The notes: generated by a model not told the origin, from the sequence alone. A stretch of 38,070 nucleotides of DNA from Microcaldota archaeon (GCA_021813385.1 JAKAKT010000092.1:1-38070); one strand, 5' to 3'; shown: positions 7,735 to 16,138, numbered from the stretch's first letter. Program-made: numbers and translations.

Positions 7735-8208
7735 TCAATTTTTTATTCTCTCAAATTCTGCATTTATGCCTATTTTGTTCGCCTTGTCAACCAGGTTGGG
7801 GCCGCCTTCACCGGATAGAGAGAGATAAACTCGAAATTCGGCCCCCGGATAGCTTATTGAGAAAGAATTCACAAACCGTTCGTCGAATTTAACTATCAAT
7901 TTCCTGTCATTTTTCAAGAAATCCCCATAAATTCGGTCCCTTTCGCCCTGAGGAAGCTGGTAGTACGGGCTTGAAGCCTTGGCGGCATCAAGTATTTTTC
8001 TCAGTGAGTTCCTGATTGCCCCATTCACCCGTTCAAAAGCATCGTAATACTGCTTCACTGAGTCATTAACTGCATCTTGGGAAATGCTATCCGGATGTTT
8101 CAACCTCTTTAGGAGGGTATTGCGCTTGGAGTCAAAATCACGAAGACTGGCATCCAGCTCGATTAGAGCATTATTAGCCACGGGCTTTTGCACAGTTCCT
8201 TGCGTCAT
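7735..8208 (-). CDS. Hypothetical protein, 157 residues
   Basis: I do not recognise this family. ATG 8208 is preferred over the upstream in-frame ATG because GGTGG precedes it by four bases and a TATA-like TTTAATAA lies about 30 bases further up. The product starts MTQGTVQKPV and is largely helical in the first two thirds (many Leu/Arg/Lys/Asp heptad-like positions, residues about 20-95), with a beta-rich end (EFRVYLSLSGEGG). No transmembrane segment or cysteine motif is visible. It sits between a PEP-synthase-type protein and an AbrB-ACT regulator, all on the same strand but apparently with separate promoters. Confidence 0.7.
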   Translation of the reverse strand: MTQGTVQKPVANNALIELDASLRDFDSKRNTLLKRLKHPDSISQDAVNDSVKQYYDAFERVNGAIRNSLRKILDAAKASSPYYQLPQGERDRIYGDFLKNDRKLIVKFDERFVNSFSISYPGAEFRVYLSLSGEGGPNLVDKANKIGINAEFERIKN

Positions 8209-8291
8209 AAAACCACCAACTTTAATTATTGAGCAGTTGAACTTATTAAAGCGTTGTACCTCCAGGTCTTTCTTTTCGAATAAACTCAAGA

Positions 8292-8696
8292 CTAGAGCCT
8301 CTCAATCTCCACTTCCCTTGCGAGCTTCTCCTTGAGGATCAGCTTTTTCACTTCCGAAAGGCTCCTCTTGCATTTCGAGATATCGACGATTGCGTTCCAT
8401 TCCGCCGAGCGGCCCCTTTCCTGCGCAGTCGATTCGCTTCTAATCAAATCGATGTTCGAGGATGCGAGGATTGAGAGAATCTTGGCTAGAGTGCCGGGTG
8501 CATCCCCCATAACCAGCTCTATTTTCGCGAGTTCGTCGAAATTCGAGGCGAAAGGGAGAATCAGGAGAAGATTGTTCTTCTCGTCAATCCTCAGCAAAAC
8601 ATTGCTTCCTTCCTTCAGCCCGAGCGCTTCCCGAAAAGATGCAGGAATTATCACCCTGCCGCGCCCGTCGAGTTTCGCGAGTGTGCCTTTGGTCAT
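8292..8696 (-). CDS. AbrB/SpoVT-type DNA-binding protein fused to an ACT domain
   Basis: Residues 1-47 form a swapped-hairpin AbrB domain: LDGRGRVIIPASFREALGL then the SNVLLRI strand. Residues about 58-125 form an ACT domain, recognisable by KIELVMGDAPGTLAKILSILASSNIDL (Asp-x-Pro-Gly-x-L followed by a helix). AbrB domains bind DNA as dimers and ACT domains usually bind amino acids or other small ligands, so this is likely a ligand-responsive regulator. It is divergent from the hypothetical gene at 8761, and the 64-base gap would be a natural operator. The ligand is unknown. Confidence 0.85.
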   Translation of the reverse strand: MTKGTLAKLDGRGRVIIPASFREALGLKEGSNVLLRIDEKNNLLLILPFASNFDELAKIELVMGDAPGTLAKILSILASSNIDLIRSESTAQERGRSAEWNAIVDISKCKRSLSEVKKLILKEKLAREVEIERL

Positions 8697-8760
8697 GGAA
8701 TAACGATAACCTATAACTTATTTATTCCTTGTCAGGCATAACACGAAGCTCAGTGAGAGA

Positions 8761-9444
8761 ATGCCACAACTTAATCTGATGGTTGCATCGCCCAGGGGGA
8801 TGGACCCGAGCAGGGTAGCCGGTGCTCTCGGCATCATCCAGCGCAAAAATATATCTGTCGGGGTGCACATATCCCCCCTCAGGTTCAAGGAAGAGATAAC
8901 GAGGGGAGGGCTTGTACAGGGAAACGATAAAAAGATTGACAGAGGTCCAAATCCTCCGGGGGTATATTTCACTCTGATAAATCCTGAGCAGGTCGGTTAT
9001 TTTATCGGAAGCGGGAGGCTCGGCGGGCTGGTGCAGAAAACACGGGCCACCTTTGCAAACCTCCTAAATATCGCAATGAGGCGGGGAGACCAGCAGTTCA
9101 CCGTCTATCTTTTTGATGGGGAAGAAGCGATGCGATTGAATCCGGAGCACGAGGAGAAACGTAGGAGGCATGTGTTCCGCGAAATTAGGCTCGCCCACAG
9201 CGAGACGCAAGCTCCCTGGGTGCCGGGGGATATGCTCTTCTCCATAGATTACGGGAAAACTGAAAGATTGCTTGTCGCCCAGAGGGCGATGGAATTGAAG
9301 AAAACGATGAGAACTCCTGCTGGAAAAATAGGCCCGAAGCATCTCGGAAGCTACGCCAGATTCGAGCGCGTCGACTTCGTCATGCGCGCTGCTCTTCAGG
9401 CTATCGAGTCGGGCTGCGTACCGAAAGTACCAAAAGTTGGGTGA
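8761..9444 (+). CDS. Hypothetical protein, 227 residues
   Basis: A well-formed gene with no family that I can name. The product has no signal peptide or membrane segment. It contains a Gly-rich stretch (GYFIGSGRLGGLVQ, about residues 80-93), a charged HEEKRRRHVFREIRLAH helix and a basic C-terminal third. Starts at ATG 8761 or ATG 8779 are both possible, and neither has a strong ribosome binding site; a TATA-like CTTATTTATTCC at about 8717 suggests a short leader. It is divergent from the AbrB-ACT regulator, which may control it. Confidence 0.65.
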   Translation: MPQLNLMVASPRGMDPSRVAGALGIIQRKNISVGVHISPLRFKEEITRGGLVQGNDKKIDRGPNPPGVYFTLINPEQVGYFIGSGRLGGLVQKTRATFANLLNIAMRRGDQQFTVYLFDGEEAMRLNPEHEEKRRRHVFREIRLAHSETQAPWVPGDMLFSIDYGKTERLLVAQRAMELKKTMRTPAGKIGPKHLGSYARFERVDFVMRAALQAIESGCVPKVPKVG

Positions 9445-9450
9445 AGGGCA

Positions 9451-9463
9451 AAATATTTAAAAG
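9451..9463 (+). promoter_or_regulatory. TATA box of the GTPase operon
   Basis: AAATATTTAAAAG lies 48-60 bases before GTG 9511, leaving a leader of about 25-30 bases that contains the GGGTGA ribosome binding site at about 9501-9506. It would drive the three tightly packed genes that follow. Confidence 0.5.
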
Positions 9464-9510
9464 GGAAGACCGATATTACCAAGCGACCAGTTTGAAAAGC
9501 GGGTGATTAC

Positions 9511-10131
9511 GTGCTAGAGGGATTCATCAAGTGGTTCAAGTCACTCTTCGGGAAGAAGAAAACCGTCAGCCTCGGGCTTTACGGCTCGCCGAACACGGGG
9601 AAAACCACTCTTGCGAACAAGATTTCTCTTGATTGGCTCGGGGAGCCAGTCGGGACAGTCTCAGAAGTGCCGCACGAGACGAGAGAGGTAACGAAAAAAG
9701 AGAAGATCCTGATTGAGTCCGATGGGAAGAAACTGGACATGAACCTATTGGACATGCCGGGAATCGCTTCCAAGGTCGACTATAGGGATTTCGTGACTTT
9801 CGGCATGACCCCAAAGGAAGCTAAGAACAGGGCGAAGGAAGCAACGAAGGGAATCATCGAGGCGATAAAGTGGCTAGAGCACGTGGACGCGGCCCTGGTA
9901 GTGATGGATGCGAGCGAGGACCCATACACGCAGGTCAATTTGACAATTCTAGGCAACCTTGAGGCGAAGAGAATCCCGGTCATACTTGTAGCGAACAAGG
10001 TGGATAGGAAGGATGCCAAGCCGAACAGGATTCGGGAGGCTTTCCCGCAATATTCAATAGTCGAGGTATCGGCCCTGACGGGGCACAACATGGACTCCCT
10101 CTACGATACGATAACTACAAAACTCGGGTGA
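9511..10131 (+). CDS. Era-like GTP-binding protein of archaea
   Basis: A 206-residue small GTPase. G1 is GSPNTGKTT, G3 is DMPG, G4 is NKVD and G5 is SALTG, in the TRAFAC/Era-like arrangement. It has an amphipathic N-terminus (EGFIKWFKSLFGKKK) that could touch a membrane or RNA. GTG 9511 follows GGGTGA with suitable spacing. Together with the next two genes it forms a conserved archaeal trio (Era-like GTPase, DUF2073, Zn-ribbon), spaced by four and zero bases, so they are almost certainly one operon. The cellular role is not established; a function in ribosome or RNA handling is an extrapolation from Era. Confidence 0.9.
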   Translation: MLEGFIKWFKSLFGKKKTVSLGLYGSPNTGKTTLANKISLDWLGEPVGTVSEVPHETREVTKKEKILIESDGKKLDMNLLDMPGIASKVDYRDFVTFGMTPKEAKNRAKEATKGIIEAIKWLEHVDAALVVMDASEDPYTQVNLTILGNLEAKRIPVILVANKVDRKDAKPNRIREAFPQYSIVEVSALTGHNMDSLYDTITTKLG

Positions 10132-10135
10132 ACTG

Positions 10136-10492
10136 ATGACTCTCCAAATCGAATTCATCTCCTCGGTCGCCCTGAAACCGTTAGATGAGCAGGGAAAGCG
10201 GAACTACATCCTACGGAGCGTCAAGAAGAACAAGATAGTCGTCCTTGACGGGATGCTCACGCCCGAAGAAGAGAAAAACCTCATCCAGGAGACGATGAAG
10301 AGCATAGACGGGCAATTCCCCGGAATTGAGATATCCACGCTCGGGAAGAATGAGGATGATTTGAGGGTTAAGCTTATCAGGTTGCTTGGCGGAACAATCG
10401 GCGGCATGACCGTCATCGGTCCCTCGAAATTGGTGAAGGAGATCAAGAAAGACCCGAACAGGCTCAACCTGCTCGCGAACGCCGGTGACTGA
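10136..10492 (+). CDS. DUF2073 family protein
   Basis: A 118-residue protein matching the archaeal DUF2073 pattern as I recall it: beta strand MTLQIEFISS, ILRSVKKNKIVVLDG, a TPEEEKNLI helix, and a LLGGTIGGMTVIGPS Gly-rich segment near residues 80-96. The function is unknown. The start lies four bases after the GTPase stop, and its own stop abuts the ATG of the Zn-ribbon gene, so it is the middle gene of the trio. Confidence 0.85.
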   Translation: MTLQIEFISSVALKPLDEQGKRNYILRSVKKNKIVVLDGMLTPEEEKNLIQETMKSIDGQFPGIEISTLGKNEDDLRVKLIRLLGGTIGGMTVIGPSKLVKEIKKDPNRLNLLANAGD

Positions 10493-10819
10493 ATGCCCCA
10501 TAAGTGTGTAAGGTGCAGCAGGGTCTATGTGGATGGGGACAACCACGCGCTCTCTAGTGGATGCGAGTGCGGGGCCAAGGTTTTCATTTTCAGCCAGGAG
10601 GGCGAGCTCGACCAAGTCGAAGATGTAAGGTGGATTGAGGAAGAGCTTGCTGGAATCGTGAAGAAAACACAAGCGCCCGTTTCTCTCGACGTTGAGAATG
10701 TCCGGATTCTCCAGAACGGCATTTTCGAAATAGACATAAGCTCACTTTCCAAGAATCCAGTCGTTGTGAAGGACAGTGAAGGGGTCTATTATTTAAGGCT
10801 CCCGAAGCCAAAAAAATAG
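10493..10819 (+). CDS. Zn-ribbon protein (DUF2072-like)
   Basis: A 108-residue protein with an N-terminal zinc ribbon: CVRC at residues 5-8 and CECG at 24-27 (two CxxC-like knuckles). A conserved-looking C-terminal part (GIFEIDISSLSKNPVVV, ending YYLRLPKPKK) follows. This is the third gene of the archaeal GTPase/DUF2073 trio. Its stop is exactly back to back with the stop of the convergent gene at 10820-11146. Confidence 0.85.
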   Translation: MPHKCVRCSRVYVDGDNHALSSGCECGAKVFIFSQEGELDQVEDVRWIEEELAGIVKKTQAPVSLDVENVRILQNGIFEIDISSLSKNPVVVKDSEGVYYLRLPKPKK

Positions 10820-11146
10820 TCATCCGAAATCGTTGAGGCAGATTCTCCTTATGTCCGCAGTAACTATCTGCTGGCATATGGAATCGTCCCTCATTTTTAT
10901 CGCAATATTCCTGAGGCAGACATCCCTATCGAAAGTTTTCTCTATCTGGAGGCAGGGGGTAACATCGAGGTCCTTTGATGCGAGGTCCTTGAGGCAGATT
11001 ACCCGCCTATCCATGTCCTCTATCTGGTCGCATGACCCAAAGGAGGGCGGGGGGCCACCACCGCTGCTCATGAACTTCCCCACTGCGAAAAAGAGGATTA
11101 ACATAACTGCAATCAGCAACCCCAGTATTGAGACATACTTCTCCAT
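10820..11146 (-). CDS. Membrane-anchored protein with three Cys-pair repeats
   Basis: A 108-residue protein with an N-terminal transmembrane helix (about residues 7-26), a Gly/Pro linker (SSGGGPPPS), then three repeats of roughly C-x-x-I-x(4-8)-R-x-x-C-L (cysteines near residues 39/52, 64/76, 90/103). The paired cysteines would suit disulphides or a metal site outside the membrane. I do not recognise a named family. It starts one base after the purB stop, so it is probably the downstream gene of a purB operon. There is no good ribosome binding site, which suggests coupling. Confidence 0.75.
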   Translation of the reverse strand: MEKYVSILGLLIAVMLILFFAVGKFMSSGGGPPPSFGSCDQIEDMDRRVICLKDLASKDLDVTPCLQIEKTFDRDVCLRNIAIKMRDDSICQQIVTADIRRICLNDFG

Positions 11147-11147
11147 C

Positions 11148-12473
11148 CTAAGCGCCTTTTATCGCCCTGTCAGCGATTTCCGGGGCCTTCCCGATATAAG
11201 ACTCAACTTTGAACAGGTCGGAAAGTTTTTTCTCAGGGATAAGCTTACTGGTCCGGCCCTCTTTTTTCAGCACGTCAAACAGGTGCTCGCCGGTTGAGAA
11301 AGACCGGATGCTCGCTTCCCTGACTAGCGCGTGGGCTTCCTGCCTCCCCATCCCGGCTTCCGTGAGGGCAATCATCACTCTCTCCGCCATCACAAGGCCG
11401 TTTGTCAGGTTCAGGTTTTTCTCGATATTCCTTGGGAAAAAGTCCAGGCCCCCGAGTATACCGGCCATTTGGAGCAGCATGTAGTCCGTGAGTATGAAGC
11501 TTTGGGAGAAAATGACCCTCTCGCTTGCGGAATTCGTGAGGTCCCTTTCGTGCTCAAGGGCGATGTTCTCAAGCGCTACCTGAAGATCCGCCCTCACTAC
11601 CCGGGCAAGGCCGCATATCCTCTCGCTCTTGTGGGGGTTGCGCTTCTGCGGCATTGTGGATGAGCCGACCTGCTTTTTCCCGAACGGTTCGGCGACCTCC
11701 CCTATCTCGGTCCTTTGGAGATTCCGGATTTCCTTTGCAATCTTCTCAAGCGTGCAAGCTATGAGCGAAAGCACGAACAGGGCCTCGGCGTGCCTGTCCC
11801 TCTGTATGATTTGGTTTGTCACTGGGGCAGGGGCGAGCCTTAATTCCTTCATAACAAGGTCCTGGAGCTCGAACGCATCCTCCCCGAAAGTTGCCATCGT
11901 CCCGACTGCGCCAGTCATCTTGCCAACATAAAGCCGCTTCTCAGAGTCCTTTATCCTCTCGAGGTGCCTGTCGAGTTCAGCAGAGTAAAGGGCGAACTTC
12001 AGGCCGTATGTTGTTGGGACTGCGTGCTGGCCGTGCGTCCTTCCGATGCAGACTGTTTTCCTATGCTTCTTCGCAAGAGCCCTGACAGTTTCCCTGAGTT
12101 GGCACGCATGCTCCCGAATCAATGAGAATGCATCCCTAAAGATGAGCGCTGTTGCCGTGTCCTCGATGTCATAGCTCGTGGCACCGAGGTGCACATAAGC
12201 ACCCGACTCTTTCGGGCACTGCTCGGTAAGAGCTTTCACCATCGCCATAAGGTCATGGTGTATTTCCGCCTCTATCTCCTTCACCCTCGAGGCTTTCACC
12301 TTGCCCGCAGCTTTCTCGATGTCATCCGCAGCCTTTTTCGGGATGTGGCCGAGCTTCGCGTGTGCCTTCGCGAGCGCAATCTCGACATCGAGCCACTTCC
12401 TAAGCACATTGGAATCGTCGAATACGCTGTTCATCCCGGTCTTGTATCGCTCTTCAATAGGACTTACGGCCAT
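11148..12473 (-). CDS. purB: Adenylosuccinate lyase
   Basis: A 441-residue fumarase-superfamily enzyme acting twice in purine synthesis: it releases fumarate from SAICAR and from adenylosuccinate. The signature SSTMPQKRNPHKSE (GSSxMPxKxNP) is complete; THGQHAVPTTYG and the N-terminal RW/W-x-x-V/I-E-x-A-x-A helix also match. The start is ATG 12473, preceded by GGTGGTC and with a TATA-like AGATATAATTGAA on the minus strand at about 12507-12519. The length is normal. Confidence 0.96.
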   Translation of the reverse strand: MAVSPIEERYKTGMNSVFDDSNVLRKWLDVEIALAKAHAKLGHIPKKAADDIEKAAGKVKASRVKEIEAEIHHDLMAMVKALTEQCPKESGAYVHLGATSYDIEDTATALIFRDAFSLIREHACQLRETVRALAKKHRKTVCIGRTHGQHAVPTTYGLKFALYSAELDRHLERIKDSEKRLYVGKMTGAVGTMATFGEDAFELQDLVMKELRLAPAPVTNQIIQRDRHAEALFVLSLIACTLEKIAKEIRNLQRTEIGEVAEPFGKKQVGSSTMPQKRNPHKSERICGLARVVRADLQVALENIALEHERDLTNSASERVIFSQSFILTDYMLLQMAGILGGLDFFPRNIEKNLNLTNGLVMAERVMIALTEAGMGRQEAHALVREASIRSFSTGEHLFDVLKKEGRTSKLIPEKKLSDLFKVESYIGKAPEIADRAIKGA

Positions 12474-12550
12474 CTGACCACCACATTTTATAATAAACCT
12501 TGCATTTCAATTATATCTCGGCAGTTTTAAAACCTTCACGTGGTGTTTGA
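12474..12550. promoter_or_regulatory. Divergent purB / hps promoter region
   Basis: This 77-base gap contains TTTTAAAA (12525-12532), correctly placed for a near-leaderless hps start at 12551, and the purB TATA-like element on the other strand (12507-12519) with GGTGG close to the purB ATG. The two promoters overlap back to back. I see no clear palindromic operator. Confidence 0.45.
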
Positions 12551-13228
12551 ATGGATGGACTTTCAGGGGGATTGTCGAATCAGAGGCTTTCCGAGCCCCC
12601 ATACCTCCAGGTCGCTCTCGATACGACTGATTTGCTCTTCGCGACCAAGATTCTCAACAGGCTTCCTGACAGCCCGAAGCTCCTCATCGAGGTCGGGACC
12701 CCGCTCCTGAAGACCGAAGGGGCCCGGGTTGCAAACGAATTGAAGAAATACGCGAAAGCCAGGTTCATCGTTGCTGACATGAAGACGATGGATACGGGGA
12801 AGCTTGAGGCGAACATAGCTTTCAGGGGCGGGGCTGATGCTGCGACAGTTGCGGGGGCAGCGAACAAGGAGACGATTGATGCTTTTGTTTCCGAGTGCAA
12901 GGAGCTCGGAATCTATTCGGTGCTAGACTGCATGATGGTCGGGGAGCCCCCGAAGTTCCTCGCAGAACTCAAGACGATGCCCGACATCGTGAACCTGCAC
13001 AGGGGAATTGACGGAGAGGACAGCAGGCACCATCTCTGGGGCAGCATTATGCAGATAAAAAAGAAATACCCCGGAGTGCTCGTTTCAGTTGCAGGCGGGA
13101 TAAACAAGGAATCAACAATGGAAGCCCTCCGCTGGGGAGCTGACATCATTATTATAGGCCGGTACATTACAGACGCAGAGGACCCGGAGAAGACTGCCGA
13201 GGAATTGCTGAGGCTGCTGGAAAAATAG
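12551..13228 (+). CDS. hps: 3-hexulose-6-phosphate synthase (OMP decarboxylase superfamily)
   Basis: A 225-residue (beta/alpha)8 protein with the HPS/OMPDC signatures: LQVALD at the first strand, GTPLLKTEGARV, VADMKTMDTGK (the D-x-K-x-x-D catalytic set) and VAGGI near the C-terminus. HPS joins formaldehyde and ribulose 5-phosphate; in archaea the reverse reaction with the isomerase makes ribulose 5-phosphate when the oxidative pentose phosphate route is missing. DxKTMD rather than DxKxxDI favours HPS over orotidine decarboxylase. No isomerase gene is adjacent. Conversion of a KGPWG-type loop to HLWGS near residue 160 cannot be assessed further. Confidence 0.85.
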   Translation: MDGLSGGLSNQRLSEPPYLQVALDTTDLLFATKILNRLPDSPKLLIEVGTPLLKTEGARVANELKKYAKARFIVADMKTMDTGKLEANIAFRGGADAATVAGAANKETIDAFVSECKELGIYSVLDCMMVGEPPKFLAELKTMPDIVNLHRGIDGEDSRHHLWGSIMQIKKKYPGVLVSVAGGINKESTMEALRWGADIIIIGRYITDAEDPEKTAEELLRLLEK

Positions 13229-13275
13229 TTTTGGGTTCTGATGGGCTTCTCGAGCTGCGAAAAAACAGGCTAATT

Positions 13276-14811
13276 TTACTCAGGAATTAACTCGACTATT
13301 GCTTTCTGCTGGCGCTCGCTTGCGGTGACAAGAATTGGAGCTTCAAAAACTATTAAACCGTCATAGCCCGGCTGGATTTTTGCTTTTTGTTCAAGTTGCT
13401 CGAAGTCAACCCAATCATTGACCAAGAAGATTTTTCTCGTCAAGTCCAGCCTCCCCATAAAATGCTCTGCCGGGTCGCCCATGCGTCCAGTGGTATTCTG
13501 GAATTCAAACAGGACCGATGCATTGCTGAGGTCCTCGAACTTCAACTGTTTACTAAGGATTAATCTGCTTCCATAAAAAACCGCATAGTTTTGATGGGTC
13601 CGGTTGTACTCGGCCAACTCGCCTGTACCCTTCTCACTAATGACATGCACTAGTGAATTGCATCTTACTCTGTTGGTCCCCCGAACATATCTGGCAGTCG
13701 CGACCACGTTTTCCGGGTTCTTTGGAAATTCGAAGAAATCGATTTTCGGGCTGAAGTCGGCGATTTGCAGGATTGTTATCTCGAATTTCTTTCCTCTTTT
13801 AACCCCGCTCCACTCGAAATACTGGGGCTTCCCGCAGAGTTCCTGAAGCCTTGCAATCCCCTCGAAAAAAGGCTTGAGATGGACGGGAGAACAGCCTTTT
13901 GTTGTATCGAATTCAGTAATTCTTCTTGACCCGACCGCTTCACCTCTGTTAAGTAACAAATCAGAATTGCTTGAAGCATAGATCTTTACACCGCGGGATT
14001 GCTCAAGCATCATCCATCTAATGAGCCCAAAAAGTTCCTCCTCTTTTTCAACGTCCCGCTCAGTTATCTTGATTCCTTTCCCTTCGCCGACTGCCTTGAA
14101 AGGAAAACCACCGACTAGCTTTATGTAACCCTCTCCCCACGAGGTATCGGTATAACCGAAGCCGGAGAAATTTGGGGCAAAAGCCGTTTCTTCGTCACCC
14201 CACTCATATTTTATAATCATTTCCTTCCCGTCGGCCGGCTCTATCATTATCGCCATTCCCTCGGGCAAGCCAGCCTGCTCCCTGAAAGCGACTGCCCCCT
14301 TGCTGAACTGGCTCGCGAGGACTTTTCTTATCGCGTCCTTCAATTTCTCGAGATTCGGCTCTATCACGAGCTTGCTCTCATAAACTCCAGTTCCTCTCGC
14401 GTCACCGTGGGCCGAGGAGCGCACAAAAATATGGTTTCCCTTGAATTTCTCGAGTATGCGGGCCAATGTTTCAGTTTCTTCCCTGGAAAATTCCCCGAGC
14501 ATAATCCTGCTCATCTTCTTCTTTGGGTCGCCAACTACGCTGTTGCGCGAATAAAAGCCCAAAAACCAGCCCATCGCCAGAACTTCCCGCTCGTTCATCC
14601 CGAAGCCTGAAGCGAGAATTTCGGGATTCTTCACTAGAAGGTCCTGGGCTTTCTCCCCAATAGAACCTGAACCGTGTATTGTCCAGTATCTCTGGGTGAC
14701 AGAGTTCCTGAGGGACTCGGCGAGGACTCGGTTCTGGAGAGTTTGAACAATAGAGCGGACGCTCGCCTGGGTTGGAGTTGCCTGGAATTCACTTTTTCTT
14801 TCTAGAAGCAT
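13276..14811 (-). CDS. Stand-alone PEP synthase/PPDK-type nucleotide-binding protein (paralog 2)
   Basis: A 511-residue paralog of the 6148-7662 product. Shared landmarks along the whole length are a YWTIHG-GSIGEKAQ N-terminus, VRSSAHGDARGTGVYES (the nucleotide-binding loop), EGMAIMIEPADG, APNFSGFG, ILQIADFSPK-FFEFPK, a YNRTHQNYAVFYG strand and a final TASERQQKAIVELIP. Like its sister it has only the ATP-binding part of a PEP synthase and no phosphohistidine or PEP domain. ATG 14811 has a TATA-like ATAAAATATC upstream on its strand. It is convergent with hps and divergent from hisS. The function is unknown; ATP-dependent phosphoryl or acyl transfer is inferred. Confidence 0.8.
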   Translation of the reverse strand: MLLERKSEFQATPTQASVRSIVQTLQNRVLAESLRNSVTQRYWTIHGSGSIGEKAQDLLVKNPEILASGFGMNEREVLAMGWFLGFYSRNSVVGDPKKKMSRIMLGEFSREETETLARILEKFKGNHIFVRSSAHGDARGTGVYESKLVIEPNLEKLKDAIRKVLASQFSKGAVAFREQAGLPEGMAIMIEPADGKEMIIKYEWGDEETAFAPNFSGFGYTDTSWGEGYIKLVGGFPFKAVGEGKGIKITERDVEKEEELFGLIRWMMLEQSRGVKIYASSNSDLLLNRGEAVGSRRITEFDTTKGCSPVHLKPFFEGIARLQELCGKPQYFEWSGVKRGKKFEITILQIADFSPKIDFFEFPKNPENVVATARYVRGTNRVRCNSLVHVISEKGTGELAEYNRTHQNYAVFYGSRLILSKQLKFEDLSNASVLFEFQNTTGRMGDPAEHFMGRLDLTRKIFLVNDWVDFEQLEQKAKIQPGYDGLIVFEAPILVTASERQQKAIVELIPE

Positions 14812-14875
14812 TAGTTGATATTTTATGGGAAAACTGTCTTAAAAACCTGACGGTATAATATAACAAAGTGGAATT

Positions 14876-16123
14876 ATGGAACTTTCAACCCCGCGGGGAA
14901 TGAGGGACTTCATGCCCGAGACTATGGGGGCGAGGAATCGCGTAATCTCGGTAGTGGAAACAGTTTTTAGGAAGTACGGCTACGAACCGCTTGAAACTCC
15001 TGCCCTCGAGTCGATGGATGTCCTGAACATGAAGGTCGGGGAGGACACTGGGAAACAGATTTACCGGGTCGAAGACGGGAAATTGGGAATGAGGTTCGAC
15101 TTGACCGTCCCTCTCGCCCGGCTTGTTGCCGGGAACCCGTCAATTCCAAAGCCTTTCAAGCGCTACTGCATCGGGAAGGTGTGGAGAAGGGAGGAGCCGC
15201 AGAAAGGGAGGTTTCGGGAGTTTTTGCAGGCCGATGTTGATGTTGTTGGAAGCCCGAGAATGGAATGCGAAGCTGAATTGATTGCTTGTGCCTGCGAGTG
15301 CCTGAAGGAGCTTGGATTCTCGGACTTCACTGTCCGAATCAACAACCGGAAGATAATGGATGCGATTGTGAAGAAGCTCGGGGTGAAAGCCCAGCCTGAA
15401 GCTGTTTTCAGGGCGCTAGACAAGCTCGGGAAGATTGGCGAAGGCGGAGTTGAGCAGGAGCTTGAGGGCATAGGGGTTGGAAAGAAGGAAAAGGACGAAC
15501 TCATCGGCTTTGTCTCGGAAAAGGGGTCTGACGAGCAGATTACCACGAAGATGGAGAAATATTCAGCCGAAGGAGCCGGCGAGCTAAAAGAGATTCTGAG
15601 GCTGTGCGGGATTTACGGAGTCGGGAATGTTTCCGTTGATATGAGCCTGATGAGGGGCCTTGATTACTACACCGGGCCGGTTTTCGAGATAAGTGCTGGA
15701 GAAGGAGTTGGAAGCATCGCAGGCGGCGGGAGATACGACAACCTAATTTCCTCTTATGGGGGAGGGGAAGTGCCTGCTGTAGGGATTTCACTTGGAATTG
15801 AAAGGATAATGGCGCTTCTTGAAGGAAAAGGCGGGAAGGGGGCATCTCTAGATGTTTATGTGGCTGCCGTGAAGCCCGAGTTCTATGGGAAATCAGTTGA
15901 GGCAGCGAAGAAGCTGAGGGGGGAGGGGCTTTCAATCCAGGTGGATGTAATGGGGAGGAATCTCCGGAAGCAGCTCGAGTATGCTAATTCGAAAGGAGTA
16001 AGGTTTGCTGCAATCATTGGGCAGAAGGAAGCAGAGGCCGGAAAAGTGACACTAAGGAACCTTGCGAACGGAGATGAGAAACTCGTTTCAATCCAGGAAG
16101 CGGCGAAAATCGTAAGAGGTTAG
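14876..16123 (+). CDS. hisS: Histidyl-tRNA synthetase
   Basis: A 415-residue class II aminoacyl-tRNA synthetase. It begins STPRGMRDFMPE, the usual HisRS start. Motif 2 is IGKVWRREEPQKGRFREF, the histidine-binding A-x-G-G-R-Y-D motif is SIAGGGRYDNLI, and motif 3 is GISLGIERI. The anticodon-binding domain follows (VYVAAVKPE onward). A TATA-like GTATAATATAAC lies just upstream, so the start is leaderless or nearly so. The DUF89 gene follows within 20 bases and is probably co-transcribed. Confidence 0.97.
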   Translation: MELSTPRGMRDFMPETMGARNRVISVVETVFRKYGYEPLETPALESMDVLNMKVGEDTGKQIYRVEDGKLGMRFDLTVPLARLVAGNPSIPKPFKRYCIGKVWRREEPQKGRFREFLQADVDVVGSPRMECEAELIACACECLKELGFSDFTVRINNRKIMDAIVKKLGVKAQPEAVFRALDKLGKIGEGGVEQELEGIGVGKKEKDELIGFVSEKGSDEQITTKMEKYSAEGAGELKEILRLCGIYGVGNVSVDMSLMRGLDYYTGPVFEISAGEGVGSIAGGGRYDNLISSYGGGEVPAVGISLGIERIMALLEGKGGKGASLDVYVAAVKPEFYGKSVEAAKKLRGEGLSIQVDVMGRNLRKQLEYANSKGVRFAAIIGQKEAEAGKVTLRNLANGDEKLVSIQEAAKIVRG

Positions 16124-16138
16124 CTGTTGGCTGATTCA

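Noticed and set aside
12551-13228. Orotidine 5'-phosphate decarboxylase as the identity of the 225-residue barrel
   Set aside because: The QVALD, GTPLLKTEG and ADMKTMD motifs fit 3-hexulose-6-phosphate synthase better than PyrF.
6148-14811. The two 500-residue proteins as full PEP synthases
   Set aside because: Both lack the phosphohistidine swivelling domain and the PEP/pyruvate barrel, and are too short (about 500 versus about 800 residues).
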